Part shown: positions 34,073-42,500 of the stretch, one piece after another
Numbering within the stretch: position 1 is the first letter of the stretch
Layout of the letters: each line of letters starts with the position of its first letter
Translations under genes and position numbers: made by a program
The notes under the pieces: model-generated
Seen by the model: only the letters and a program-made list of their open reading frames with translations
Database searches by the model: none
What the model was told of the DNA's origin: nothing
NCBI GenBank assembly: GCA_004362315.1
Contig: SNWL01000003.1
Span: forward strand, 1,178,001 to 1,242,000
Source of the DNA: Mycobacterium sp. BK086
Lineage (GTDB): Bacteria > Actinomycetota > Actinomycetes > Mycobacteriales > Mycobacteriaceae
Length of the DNA: 64,000 nt
Reading direction: 5' to 3'

Positions 34073-34094
34073 GGGGTGCACTTCTCCTCGACAG

Positions 34095-35084
34095 TTATGG
34101 CGTTACGGGACCGGGAAGCATGTAGGACGGCGGAGTGATGATCGAGTCCGGGTTGACCGACATCCAGCTCCAGGGGATGAAATAGGCGAGGGCTGCCCAT
34201 ACCGCGCAGAACCCGATGACGGCCAGAAGTTTCACCGGTGTCCGAAACTGGCTGGGCCAGCGCTGGATCCCGCGGTGAAGGAACGCAGTGCCATCGGCAC
34301 TATCGTGCGCCGACATCCGCAGGTAGGTGAAACCGGCGGCGTAGATCGCCACGAAGAGGCTCTCGTAGACCGGGAACTGATAGGGCGTGCCCGCGAACAG
34401 GGTGAAGGCCTCCCATGTTCGGGGGAACGCGTACACCCGGGTGCGGATGAACACCTGCTCGATCACGACGTCGACACCGAGGATGGCCACGAATGCAAGG
34501 CCGAATGAGCGGATGTTGGCGATGCCTGGGTAACGCCGACGCAGCGCGAGGATGATGCGGCACTCGATGGCGGCCAACCCGATACCCAGGTACAGATACT
34601 GAGGCACGAACCAGGCCAGCCCCTCGGCGTACCGCGTCGGCCCCTGGTGTAGCGGGAAGAACGCCAGCCACGATCCGGCGTTGAGCGCGTGGGCATTCCA
34701 GGCGAACGTGTAGTGGAAGTAGTTGATCAGCGGGTCGATTCCCGAGGCCAGCAGCGAACCGATGACGATCATCCCGTCCAGCGTCAGCCGGCGCTGCACG
34801 ATCAACGGCTTGACGAGAAACACCCAGATGGTTGCGCCGGCGATCAGCAGGCTGACGACCTCGATGATGCGCAGTACGAGCAGTGCGGTGCCGTCAAAGG
34901 TGTCCGGCCCCTGGATGGGTGCCGGCCCGAACTGCGTGTCGGACAGGATCCATCGGGTCCAGGCCTGCCCGACGAAGAGGATCCACGCCACCCCCAACAG
35001 CGCCCACAGCGACACCGCGCCGCGCCGGGCTTCGGCATCGTGCGCGACCGAACCCGTTCGACTGGAAGGACTGTCGGTCAGCAC
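34095..35084 (-). CDS. AveC-like (spirocyclase family) integral membrane protein (copy 2)
   Basis: 329 residues, about eight to nine hydrophobic segments, GTG start 7 bases after the kinase-like stop. It aligns by eye with the protein at 23129: LTLDGMIVIGSLLASGIDPLINYFHYTFAWN, W.AFFPLHQGPTRYAEGL.W..P.Y and QVFIRTRVYAFPRTWEAFTLFAG followed by QFPVYESL. It lies between a phosphotransferase-like gene and a CrtI-like oxidoreductase. In avermectin synthesis AveC forms a spiroketal and sets a dehydration; a cyclisation or dehydration role here is inference. Confidence 0.7.
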   Translation of the reverse strand: MLTDSPSSRTGSVAHDAEARRGAVSLWALLGVAWILFVGQAWTRWILSDTQFGPAPIQGPDTFDGTALLVLRIIEVVSLLIAGATIWVFLVKPLIVQRRLTLDGMIVIGSLLASGIDPLINYFHYTFAWNAHALNAGSWLAFFPLHQGPTRYAEGLAWFVPQYLYLGIGLAAIECRIILALRRRYPGIANIRSFGLAFVAILGVDVVIEQVFIRTRVYAFPRTWEAFTLFAGTPYQFPVYESLFVAIYAAGFTYLRMSAHDSADGTAFLHRGIQRWPSQFRTPVKLLAVIGFCAVWAALAYFIPWSWMSVNPDSIITPPSYMLPGPVTP

Positions 35085-35091
35085 GGGCTGC

Positions 35092-36201
35092 TCAACGGTT
35101 GCCGATGAACGTCGCGGTCTCCCCTGCCAGGGCCGAGAGGCCGAGCAGCTTGGCCAAGAGCTGGCTGGCCGGATTGTTCAGTGCCATCGGCGAATCCGGG
35201 GGCATCAGGCCCATCGCGATCATCATGTGCGCGGCCCGCACCATGATGATCGACAGCTTGGTGGCGGCCAGGATCTCGAAGTAATCGATGTCGACCGGAG
35301 TGTGGCCGGTGATCGAGGCGTAGTACGCGAGGGTCTCATCCCGGTCCGGAATCCCTTCCGGCAGCGGCAGTCCGATCCCCTCGGTGTGGTGGCGCATCAG
35401 GAACAGCCACCAGCCGAGGTCGAGTTCACGGCTGCCCAGGGTCACCATCTCCCAGTCGAGAATCGCCGCGGCGGACAGATCGTCGCCGAAGATGATGTTG
35501 CCGACGCGGGCGTCACCCCAGTTCAATACCGTCGCCGACGGTGCGGTGGGAACGTTGTCGGCGAGCCACTCCAGCGCGTGCTCGATCGTCGGGTTCGCTT
35601 CGCCCTCCGCGCCCCACGTGAACGAGTCCCGCCAATTGGCGATCTGCGCGTGGACTCCTCTGCCGTTGGCATCGGTGTCCAAGAAGTCCAGACCGAGCGC
35701 CCGCCAGTCAGCGGCATGGATCTGTGCCAACGCCGCAAGACTGTTGTGCCACATCGTGGTTCGCTGTTCGGGTGTCAGGTCGAGGACCCAACCGCCCGCG
35801 GTGAACGGCGGATCGTCCGACGGCACCCGGCCGTCGACGCGCTGCATCACCAGGAACGGCGAGCCGAACACTGCGGGATCCTCTTCGAAGAAGTACACCT
35901 CGGGTACCGGTACCCCGACCGACCCCAGCGCGCTGATGACGGTGGCTTCCTTACCCAGGTCGTACGACGCGAACACACCCTGCCCGGCGGGTTGCACCCG
36001 GGCCACCATCTTCCTGGTGTGGGGCTGCCCGTCCTGGTCCCAGGAGGCGGTGAAGAGCACCGTCTCGTTGGACAGGCCGGCCGAGGCGGGCACGTCTAGG
36101 TCGGTCACTCGAACCTGCTGAGCTCCAGTGATTTTCGACTCGATCCAGGATGCAAGTCGCCGCGACGCGTCCTCGGTGTCGATCTCGTTCTTCAACGCCA
36201 T
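35092..36201 (-). CDS. APH/choline-kinase-like phosphotransferase family protein
   Basis: 369 residues from ATG 36201; the frame to 36849 lies within the next gene. Kinase-like marks are the ATP-lobe lysine in RKMVARV (Lys64), the catalytic block NWGDARVGNIIF (Asp230, Asn235; Trp where H of HGD usually sits) and the metal-binding Asp249 in AILDWEMVTLG. Relatives are mycobacterial Rv3168-like and ACAD10-like proteins, which phosphorylate hydroxyl groups, including on hydroxyacyl-CoAs in ACAD10. It could activate an alcohol for elimination before or after the AveC-like step. Antibiotic resistance is unlikely from the context. Confidence 0.82.
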   Translation of the reverse strand: MALKNEIDTEDASRRLASWIESKITGAQQVRVTDLDVPASAGLSNETVLFTASWDQDGQPHTRKMVARVQPAGQGVFASYDLGKEATVISALGSVGVPVPEVYFFEEDPAVFGSPFLVMQRVDGRVPSDDPPFTAGGWVLDLTPEQRTTMWHNSLAALAQIHAADWRALGLDFLDTDANGRGVHAQIANWRDSFTWGAEGEANPTIEHALEWLADNVPTAPSATVLNWGDARVGNIIFGDDLSAAAILDWEMVTLGSRELDLGWWLFLMRHHTEGIGLPLPEGIPDRDETLAYYASITGHTPVDIDYFEILAATKLSIIMVRAAHMMIAMGLMPPDSPMALNNPASQLLAKLLGLSALAGETATFIGNR

Positions 36202-36214
36202 CGTGAAATCCCTC

Positions 36215-37270
36215 TCATGCCGTCGGTGTCGGTAGCAGGCGGTGGCCGAGCATCGCCCGCTGGTAGGTGTCGAACCAGATCTCCTGGTATGTGGCGTGGG
36301 TGACGCGCCCGTGGTCGTCCTCCCAGCGATAGACGCTGTCGTGGAACGAGACATTGGGCCACGCGGGAAGTACCGCGGAGGCGATCGCCTCACCGTGGAA
36401 GCGGTAGGTGTCGCCGTGCTCGTCTTGGGCGGTGATCTCCTGGCGGGTGGCCAGGTGGATGGTGGGGTGATACTCGAGCACGTCTCGGCGCACCGAGGTG
36501 ACGGCTCGAGTTTCCTCGCCCCGTTGCACCCAGGCGAAGTGGTGCGACGGGCGATCGCCCACCTCGTAGAGGCCCGCCCAGCGCGGATCGGTGTCGAGCG
36601 GTTCGAAGCTGATCTGGTTGAAGACCAGGTCGGGCCCGAAGTACATGGGCGACCACCCGACGGGCGGGCTGGGAACCGCGCCGCGCCGTTCCACCCGGAT
36701 CTGACGCCAGGACCGGTCTCGCGGCGCGAAGCAGTCGACGTCGTAGCCGGTGCCATCGAGCTGCAACCGCCCGGTGACATGCATGAACTGCTCACTGCCG
36801 CCGGGCTGCCGGGACTGGTCGTGGTGCGCGTCCTCGCCCGGCATGACATGCCCGCGGGCCAGCAGGGGGGTCACCGCGTCGGCCACCAGATCGAACGACA
36901 TGCGGTCGTCGACAGCGCGATACCGCAAGCGGGCCGTCTTACCCGGCTCGACGAATTCGATCGACAGACCGTTGTCCGTCGTGATCGTGTTCCCTTCCAC
37001 CGTCGGCCACGGCATCGTGATCTCGTAGTCGTGGAACGCGATGTCGGTGAGTTCGACGTTGTCGTTGCCCTGGAACACGCACACGCCGCCTTGCGACAGC
37101 GGGAAGGCCGGCTGATAGCGGATATAGAGGAACGCTCCGATCGCAGCCTCGGGCACCGAGAAGCCGAAGTAATGCGTGTGGATCAGATGCGGATCCCAGT
37201 GCTCATCCGGTCCGGGCAGTGGTATCAGCAGATCGGTCTCTGGAGCGTGTACAGCCAACTGCGAACTCAC
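36215..37270 (-). CDS. uncharacterised protein of the DUF7064/lipocalin-like kind
   Basis: 351 residues, soluble, no signal peptide, rich in predicted beta strand and in tryptophan and histidine (FGFSVPEAAIGAFLYIRYQP; FAPRDRSWRQIRVE; HFAWVQRGEETRAV). The two-lobed beta-rich pattern resembles hydroxyneurosporene-synthase/AttH-type lipocalin-like proteins, but I cannot confirm this. It starts with GTG 37270 and heads the operon with the kinase-like, AveC-like and CrtI-like genes. It is divergent from a TetR gene, with that regulator's operator between them. If it is lipocalin-like it may bind or hydrate the hydrophobic substrate. Confidence 0.65.
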   Translation of the reverse strand: MSSQLAVHAPETDLLIPLPGPDEHWDPHLIHTHYFGFSVPEAAIGAFLYIRYQPAFPLSQGGVCVFQGNDNVELTDIAFHDYEITMPWPTVEGNTITTDNGLSIEFVEPGKTARLRYRAVDDRMSFDLVADAVTPLLARGHVMPGEDAHHDQSRQPGGSEQFMHVTGRLQLDGTGYDVDCFAPRDRSWRQIRVERRGAVPSPPVGWSPMYFGPDLVFNQISFEPLDTDPRWAGLYEVGDRPSHHFAWVQRGEETRAVTSVRRDVLEYHPTIHLATRQEITAQDEHGDTYRFHGEAIASAVLPAWPNVSFHDSVYRWEDDHGRVTHATYQEIWFDTYQRAMLGHRLLPTPTA

Positions 37271-37335
37271 TGCAATCCATCCTCATCGTCAACCGGCCCA
37301 ACCTTCGCTAACATAACGCTCGATGAACGCACTAT

Positions 37336-37355
37336 CAAGTATGAAAATTCATTCA
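37336..37355. promoter_or_regulatory. TetR operator site 1
   Basis: CAAGTATGAAAATTCATTCA is identical at 19 of 20 positions to the site at 38938-38957. It contains the palindrome ATGAA-AA-TTCAT (37341-37352). It lies between the divergent operon (start 37270) and the TetR gene, reaching its start codon. Confidence 0.65.
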
Positions 37356-38002
37356 TGTTGAAGAATCACGGTGTGCCGCCACACGAAAAGCCCGCGACGC
37401 GGACCGAACGCCAGCGCGAACGAACCCGCCGGCAACTGCTCGATGCCGGCCGGACTCTGATCGCCGCGAAAGGCGTTCCCGGACTGCGCATCCAAGAGAT
37501 CACCGAGCAGGCCGACATCGCGCTGGGCTCGTTCTACAACTACTTCCCGTCCAAGGAAGAGTTCCTCGAAGCGGTCATCACCGAGAGCCTCTCCGATCTG
37601 GCGTCGGCCACGATCAGCAATGTCGACGACACGACCGATCCGGCGGAGGTCGTGGCCCTTGCCAATCTCCGGGTGATCCGGTTGGCCTATGCCGAACCCG
37701 ATTTCGCCCGGCTGATCGTCAACATCGGCCACTCCGAGGCGTTGTTCGGCGCGGCCGTCCATCCTCATGCCCGGGTGGCCGTGGAGCGCGGGATCGCCAG
37801 CGGCCGTTTCGATGTCGCCGATGTCGAGGTGTTGCTGACGACGGTGATCGGTGGAGCCTTCGCGCTCATCCGGGAGATCCTCGACGGGCGTCATGGCGAT
37901 CATGCCGAACGAGCTTTCGCGCGCCTGGTCCTTGCCGCACTGGGACTCAGTGCGGCCGAAGCCAAGACGGTGGTCACCAAGGTCGCCAAGCTCGAGCGTT
38001 GA
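37355..38002 (+). CDS. TetR family transcriptional regulator
   Basis: 215 residues from ATG 37355; a GTG at 37372 is an alternative. The frame is open far upstream but that part is antisense to the gene at 36215. Helix-turn-helix: LRIQEITEQADIALGSFYNYFPSKEEFLEAV. The operator-like repeat covers its own start and recurs before the membrane gene at 38007-38876, which it meets tail to tail 4 bases away. It probably represses itself, the divergent four-gene operon and that membrane gene, tying them into one regulon. Ligand unknown. Confidence 0.9.
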   Translation: MLKNHGVPPHEKPATRTERQRERTRRQLLDAGRTLIAAKGVPGLRIQEITEQADIALGSFYNYFPSKEEFLEAVITESLSDLASATISNVDDTTDPAEVVALANLRVIRLAYAEPDFARLIVNIGHSEALFGAAVHPHARVAVERGIASGRFDVADVEVLLTTVIGGAFALIREILDGRHGDHAERAFARLVLAALGLSAAEAKTVVTKVAKLER

Positions 38003-38006
38003 CCGG

Positions 38007-38876
38007 TCAGGCCGTCGCCGGTTCCCTGGCTTTGGCCGTCTCGTCGGCCCCGAATACCGCCGCCTTGAGGATGCCGACCTTCGACTTGATGAACACCTCC
38101 TCGTCGGGGCGCGCCACGACGAACGACAGCACCCAGACGTAGGTCAGTGCCAGACCGAGGGTGACGAGCCAGGCGAAGTGCGTGACCCACAGTGACGCAT
38201 CGAGATTCAGCGCCGTCCACACCGGCCAGGCGGCCGCCCCGTTGGCGATCCCGTCCGACATCGGAATGAAGGCGACGACCAGAGCCAACCGCCATCCCGG
38301 CAGGTGTTGGCGCATCCGGTAGATCAGGGCGCCGGCCGTCATCGGCATCAGCGGGTTCACGCACACCCACCACAGCGGCAAGCCCCAGAAGTTGAGCGGC
38401 TGCGGGCCGTAGTACTCGTAGGCCCCCATCAGGACACCCGGGCTCTCCAGAAAGATGTTGATGCACACGTCGATCACGTAGAGCTGGAACATCTGCTTAC
38501 GGGTCACCCCGGTGGAGTAGATCCGATAGGCCAGGTAGGCCAGGCCGCCGACGTACCAGATGTAGACGAAGTTGATGAACAGCGGGAAGTCACGGCCCAT
38601 CGAGGAGAAGGTCATCGTGACGGCGCCCTGGCGGATGTAGCACAGGCCCAGCGTGTCCACGATCGGCTCGAACAGGCACGCAATCCCGCCGCCGATCAGG
38701 CAGAACAGCAGCAATGGACCCTTGCCGACGATCAGGTGCTTGACCGCGAAGAACACCATGACCACCACCGGGATGCCCAGGAAGATCGTGAAGATCACCT
38801 CGGGCACAAACGGCATCGGGGTGGTCGGGTGCGCGGGTATCGGGGGTGCGGCAAGCACGTACTCGAGCGCAGACAT
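38007..38876 (-). CDS. integral membrane protein, AveC-like superfamily (short type, copy 4)
   Basis: 289 residues, about seven membrane segments. It shows LIGGGIACLFEPIVDTLGLCY and IFLESPGVLMGAYEYYGPQPLNFWGLPLWW, the family's two conserved blocks; the second is the clearest of the four copies. GGAGAGAG precedes the ATG. It is transcribed alone from a promoter carrying the second TetR operator, so it is linked by regulation to the 32462-37270 operon even though it is on the far side of the TetR gene. Function unknown. Confidence 0.84.
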   Translation of the reverse strand: MSALEYVLAAPPIPAHPTTPMPFVPEVIFTIFLGIPVVVMVFFAVKHLIVGKGPLLLFCLIGGGIACLFEPIVDTLGLCYIRQGAVTMTFSSMGRDFPLFINFVYIWYVGGLAYLAYRIYSTGVTRKQMFQLYVIDVCINIFLESPGVLMGAYEYYGPQPLNFWGLPLWWVCVNPLMPMTAGALIYRMRQHLPGWRLALVVAFIPMSDGIANGAAAWPVWTALNLDASLWVTHFAWLVTLGLALTYVWVLSFVVARPDEEVFIKSKVGILKAAVFGADETAKAREPATA

Positions 38877-38937
38877 TCTCTCTCCTTGAGTGCTGATGCA
38901 TCGGCACCCGGAGCGTAACGTCGCGTGAATCAGTATT

Positions 38938-38957
38938 CAAGTATGAAAATGCATTCA
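38938..38957. promoter_or_regulatory. TetR operator site 2
   Basis: CAAGTATGAAAATGCATTCA differs from site 1 at one base. It is 62-81 bases upstream of the membrane gene start at 38876 and just touches the 3' end of the convergent serine protease gene. Confidence 0.65.
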
Positions 38958-39602
38958 GGGAAGGATGCGCAGTCCCCACTGCCCCAGCAGGGGCTGCACC
39001 AGAGTGAAGTACGTCGTGTAGTCGTCGCCGTCGGGCGAGGACATCAGGATCCCGACCGCGCTCACGGTGCCGTCTGGATTCTTGACGAAGCCCGGACTGC
39101 CGCTGTCACCCTCGAGGCTGTAGACGCTGGCTTCGACGACATCACCCTCGACGCCCTTGACCTCACCACAGGTTTCGCCAGTGACAGCACCAACCTTGCA
39201 GAACGGCATGCCGACACTGAGTTGATTGGCGCCCAGCACATCTCGCACCGGATACCGGCCGCCGACATCCCCGTTGGGTGCGCCCGCGGCTGGGTCGAGG
39301 CGAATGATGGCGGCGTCCCGCTTGTCGCCGTTCACCTCGCTGGCGCTGATCGTCCCGAGCAGCGTGTCGTCGCTGCCGTACGTCCAATCCGACCCGTCGT
39401 GAGCATCACAGTGGCCGCTGGTCAGCAGGTAATAACTGCCGTCGTCGCCCTGTGCCGCGAAACCGGCTGTGCACCTTCCACTTTCGTCATCGACCTCAAT
39501 ACCCGGTGTCGGCGGAGGTTCCGCTACAGCGGGACGGGCCAGTCCGACCGCCGTAACCAGAACCGCACCCGCAATCGCCGGAACCCATTTCCCCGTGGCC
39601 AT
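38955..39602 (-). CDS. secreted trypsin-like serine protease
   Basis: 215 residues from ATG 39602; the large frame to 41060 is antisense to the next gene. A signal peptide is seen (KWVPAIAGAVLVTAVGLARPAVA, cleavage near residue 27). Catalytic triad: His64 in TSGHC, Asp96 in KRDAAIIRL and Ser167 in GDSGSPG. This is the S1/chymotrypsin-like family common in actinobacteria. It is divergent from a flavin monooxygenase gene. Substrate unknown; the enzyme should act in the cell envelope or outside the cell. Confidence 0.9.
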   Translation of the reverse strand: MATGKWVPAIAGAVLVTAVGLARPAVAEPPPTPGIEVDDESGRCTAGFAAQGDDGSYYLLTSGHCDAHDGSDWTYGSDDTLLGTISASEVNGDKRDAAIIRLDPAAGAPNGDVGGRYPVRDVLGANQLSVGMPFCKVGAVTGETCGEVKGVEGDVVEASVYSLEGDSGSPGFVKNPDGTVSAVGILMSSPDGDDYTTYFTLVQPLLGQWGLRILP

Positions 39603-39668
39603 CTCGGCCTCCTCCCCGAATCGACCAGATGCTACCGAGCGGGCGTACACGTGGGAGAGTTTCTCCAG

Positions 39669-41177
39669 ATGAAAGCGACAGTCGCAGTGATCGGGGCCGG
39701 GCCTGCGGGGCTGGTGGTGTCGCGATGGCTGCTGTCGCAGGGATTCGAGCCGACGATTTTCGAGCAGGGCCCGACGCTGGGCGGCCAGTGGACCGCTGCC
39801 GCGGGACGAAGCGGTGTGTGGCCGGGAATGCATACCAACACCAGTCGCATCTTGACCGCATTCAGCGACCTTCCGCACGACGGCGACCTCGTCTTCCCGT
39901 CGGGCCGTGACGTCTTGGACTACCTGCACCGCTACGCCGCCCTGTTCGACCTCGAGTCCCGCGTGCGCTGTGACACCAGCATCGAGACCGTCACCCGCTC
40001 TGAGAAAGGGTGGCTGGTTCGGCACGGCGGCACGCAGGAGGCATTCGACCGAGTCGTGGTGGCAGCGGGCCGGTTTCACACACCGGCGATACCGGATGTG
40101 CCCGGGCTGGACAGCTTCAGCGGCGACATGGGCGCCATCGCGTCCTACGCGTACCGCGGACCGTCGTCGTATCGCGGCAAGCGGGTCCTGGTCCCGGGCT
40201 GCGCGGTCAGCGCCCTGGAGATCGCCACCGAACTGGCCAGCCGGGGGGCCGCGCGCGTCGCCGTCACACAGCGACGACAGCGCTACGTCTTGCCCAAGTT
40301 CGTCGCCGGCGTGCCCTCGGATCACCGGATGTTCACCCGGTACGCAGCCCTTGCCGACGAAGCCCTGACTCCCGCCGAAGTCGACCGCCAGCTCAAAGAG
40401 ATCGTCATCGAGTCCGCGGGCAGTCCGGAGCAGTACGGCGCCCCACGCCCGGCGGAGTCGCTCTTCACCGCCGGTGTGACGCTCAGTCAGAACTACCTTC
40501 CCGCCGTCGCGGAAGGATCGATCAGCGTGCGCCCCTGGCTGCAGTCGATCACCGGAACCGAGGTGACCTTCGGCGACGGCACCGTCGAGGAATTCGACGG
40601 CATCGTGTTCGGGACGGGTTTCGCACTGAGCTTGCCGTTTCTCGATGACGAGGTGCGTGCGGTCCTCAACCTGGACGCGGGCGGCTTCGACACCGACCGG
40701 CACACGTTCCATCCCGATCTGCCCGGACTGGCATTCATGGGTATGTGGGACCAGTCGGGCGGCTATTTCGTCCCGCTGGAACTGCAAGCCCGCTGGATCG
40801 CCTACACCTGGGGCGGCGTCATCGCCAAGGCGAGCGAGGCCGACCAGCGCGTGGCGATCGGCGCGGTCCATGCCGACGGGGTGCGGAAGACCCGGATGAA
40901 CCTGGCCGCGGTGACCTTCGCCCGCGCCGCGGGCGTCGAACCCCAGCTCGACAACTGGCCCGAGTTGCGGCGCGCACTGCTGTTCGGGCCGCTGGCACCG
41001 AGCTGCTTCCGGCTGGAGGGCCCCGATGCGCTGGCCGACGCGCCGGCGCGGTTCGCCCACGAGGCGGCTACGTTCGGCGCGATAACCGACAACGAACTGA
41101 CCGCCCGAGAGCGCAGCTACTGGTCGAGCGTCGAGGACGCGTTAACAAACGGACACCAAACGGGTGCGTCGAAGTAA
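39669..41177 (+). CDS. flavin-containing monooxygenase-like protein
   Basis: 502 residues from ATG 39669. The FAD loop GAGPAG is at 9-14 and NTSRILTAFSDLP has the spacing seen in FMO-type enzymes. The segment AAGRFHTPAIPDVPGLDSFSG corresponds to the FMO/BVMO linker, and a second, weak nucleotide loop reads VPGCAVSALEIA, lacking its middle glycine. The late GIVFGTGFALSLPFL matches the conserved FATGY region. Probable NADPH-dependent N-, S- or Baeyer-Villiger oxygenation of a small lipophile. It stands alone between a protease and a quinone oxidoreductase. Confidence 0.85.
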   Translation: MKATVAVIGAGPAGLVVSRWLLSQGFEPTIFEQGPTLGGQWTAAAGRSGVWPGMHTNTSRILTAFSDLPHDGDLVFPSGRDVLDYLHRYAALFDLESRVRCDTSIETVTRSEKGWLVRHGGTQEAFDRVVVAAGRFHTPAIPDVPGLDSFSGDMGAIASYAYRGPSSYRGKRVLVPGCAVSALEIATELASRGAARVAVTQRRQRYVLPKFVAGVPSDHRMFTRYAALADEALTPAEVDRQLKEIVIESAGSPEQYGAPRPAESLFTAGVTLSQNYLPAVAEGSISVRPWLQSITGTEVTFGDGTVEEFDGIVFGTGFALSLPFLDDEVRAVLNLDAGGFDTDRHTFHPDLPGLAFMGMWDQSGGYFVPLELQARWIAYTWGGVIAKASEADQRVAIGAVHADGVRKTRMNLAAVTFARAAGVEPQLDNWPELRRALLFGPLAPSCFRLEGPDALADAPARFAHEAATFGAITDNELTARERSYWSSVEDALTNGHQTGASK

Positions 41178-41446
41178 CGGCCGAGCAGCCTCATCGCAAC
41201 GAACGGCAATCTGCCTGACGACCATCGGGCTGAGAGCCGCCCGGAACATAAGGGCGTTCTGGCAAATATTTTTAGCGACGTATTAGCGCTATGAGCTCGA
41301 CACCTTATTTTTGAGCCCTAACTTGAATCACATGTTGATCGACGTTCGCTGGCTTCAGTTCCTGCTGAAGCGCCCCGCGCACAAGTAAGCCCGCTCCCCC
41401 GCGGCGACGGTCGACCTGCCATGTGCAGGGGCGGCCGGCCCGGACG
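41178..41446. other. intergenic region, AT-rich patch and one hairpin, no gene seen
   Basis: 269 bases between convergent genes. An AT-rich patch with T-runs (about 41258-41330) stands out from the GC-rich surroundings, and GCTTCAG-TTCCTG-CTGAAGC (41352-41371) can form a short hairpin. No credible reading frame or RNA gene is seen; a bidirectional termination zone is likely. Confidence 0.5.
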
Positions 41447-42439
41447 TCATCGTCGGACGACGATCTTGCCCACCATGCGGCTGGACTCGACCGCTTCATG
41501 CGCTTCACGCAACCCCTCTGCGGTGAAATCTCCGATGGTCCGCGTCACCGTGCTGCGAATGACACCGTCGTCCACCAGCTGAGCAGTAGCGGCAAGCAGA
41601 TCTTGCTGACCCTCGAGCCCGAACAGCGGCTTGGTGAACATGAACTCCCAATGCCAGGCGATGCTCTTGTCCTTGAGTGGCATCAAGTCGAGGTTCACCG
41701 GGTCGTCGATCGCGGCAACATGGCCAAACGGCTTGAGGATGGCGGCATAGTCTTCGACGTTCCCGGCCGAGTGCGGAGAGAACAGCCAATCGACTCCGTC
41801 GGGTGCGGCGGCGATGGCCTCGTCGCGCAGGTTGTGGTGATTGATCACCGCGTCGGCACCCATGCTCCTGGCCCAGTCGGCTGACTCCGGCCGGCTTGCC
41901 GTCGCGATCACCCGGACCCCGGTCAGTGCCTTGGCCAGTTGGATCATCGCCGATCCCACCCCGCCGGCGGCACCCAGGATCAGCAGGTCACCGCGAGACT
42001 CCCGAGTCAGTTCGAACCGGTCGAACAGCGACTCCCATGCGGTGATCGTCGTCAACGGCAGTGCCGCGGCGTCGGCGAACGACAACGACCGCGGCTTACG
42101 TGACACGATCCGCTCGTCGACGGCGTGAAACTGTGCGTTCGTGCCGGGCCGGGAAATATCTCCGGCGTACCAGACCTCGTCACCCACCGAGAGCGTGCTG
42201 ACCTGCGGGCCGACGGCTGTGACAACGCCCGCGGCGTCGAAGCCGAGGATCACCGGTGAGGTGGACGGAGCCAGCGACCCGCGCCGCTTGATGTCGACGG
42301 GGTTGACCGACACCGCGGCCACCTCGACCAGCACGTCACGGGGACGAAGCTCCGGTATGTCGACGACGACGTCCTGCAGCGCCAGCGGATCGTGGACGGG
42401 CAGGCCCGCGAATGATCCAATCGCCGTCATCGTCGTCAT
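41447..42439 (-). CDS. zinc-independent alcohol dehydrogenase / quinone oxidoreductase (MDR family)
   Basis: 330 residues from ATG 42439 behind GGGAGA; the frame to 42481 is less likely. Medium-chain dehydrogenase marks are VSVNPVDIKRRG, GFDAAGVVTAVG and the NADPH loop LILGAAGGVGSAMIQLAK. It lacks the zinc-ligand cysteines of alcohol dehydrogenases, so a quinone or enone reductase role is likely. It is divergent from the benzoylformate decarboxylase gene, and two palindromes between them could control both. Substrate unknown. Confidence 0.88.
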   Translation of the reverse strand: MTTMTAIGSFAGLPVHDPLALQDVVVDIPELRPRDVLVEVAAVSVNPVDIKRRGSLAPSTSPVILGFDAAGVVTAVGPQVSTLSVGDEVWYAGDISRPGTNAQFHAVDERIVSRKPRSLSFADAAALPLTTITAWESLFDRFELTRESRGDLLILGAAGGVGSAMIQLAKALTGVRVIATASRPESADWARSMGADAVINHHNLRDEAIAAAPDGVDWLFSPHSAGNVEDYAAILKPFGHVAAIDDPVNLDLMPLKDKSIAWHWEFMFTKPLFGLEGQQDLLAATAQLVDDGVIRSTVTRTIGDFTAEGLREAHEAVESSRMVGKIVVRR

Positions 42440-42500
42440 CAGCGGTCTCCCTGTTTGTCGAGCTCGAATCCCGTTGTGCATCAGGCAGTTTCCATCACAG

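Noticed and set aside
39603-41060. N-terminal extension of the serine protease to 701 residues
   Set aside because: The added part is antisense to the flavin monooxygenase; the signal peptide at 39602 marks the true start.
41305-41508. A 67-residue minus-strand frame in the gap before the quinone oxidoreductase
   Set aside because: It overlaps the C-terminus of that gene, has no ribosome binding site and reads as random GC-rich codons.
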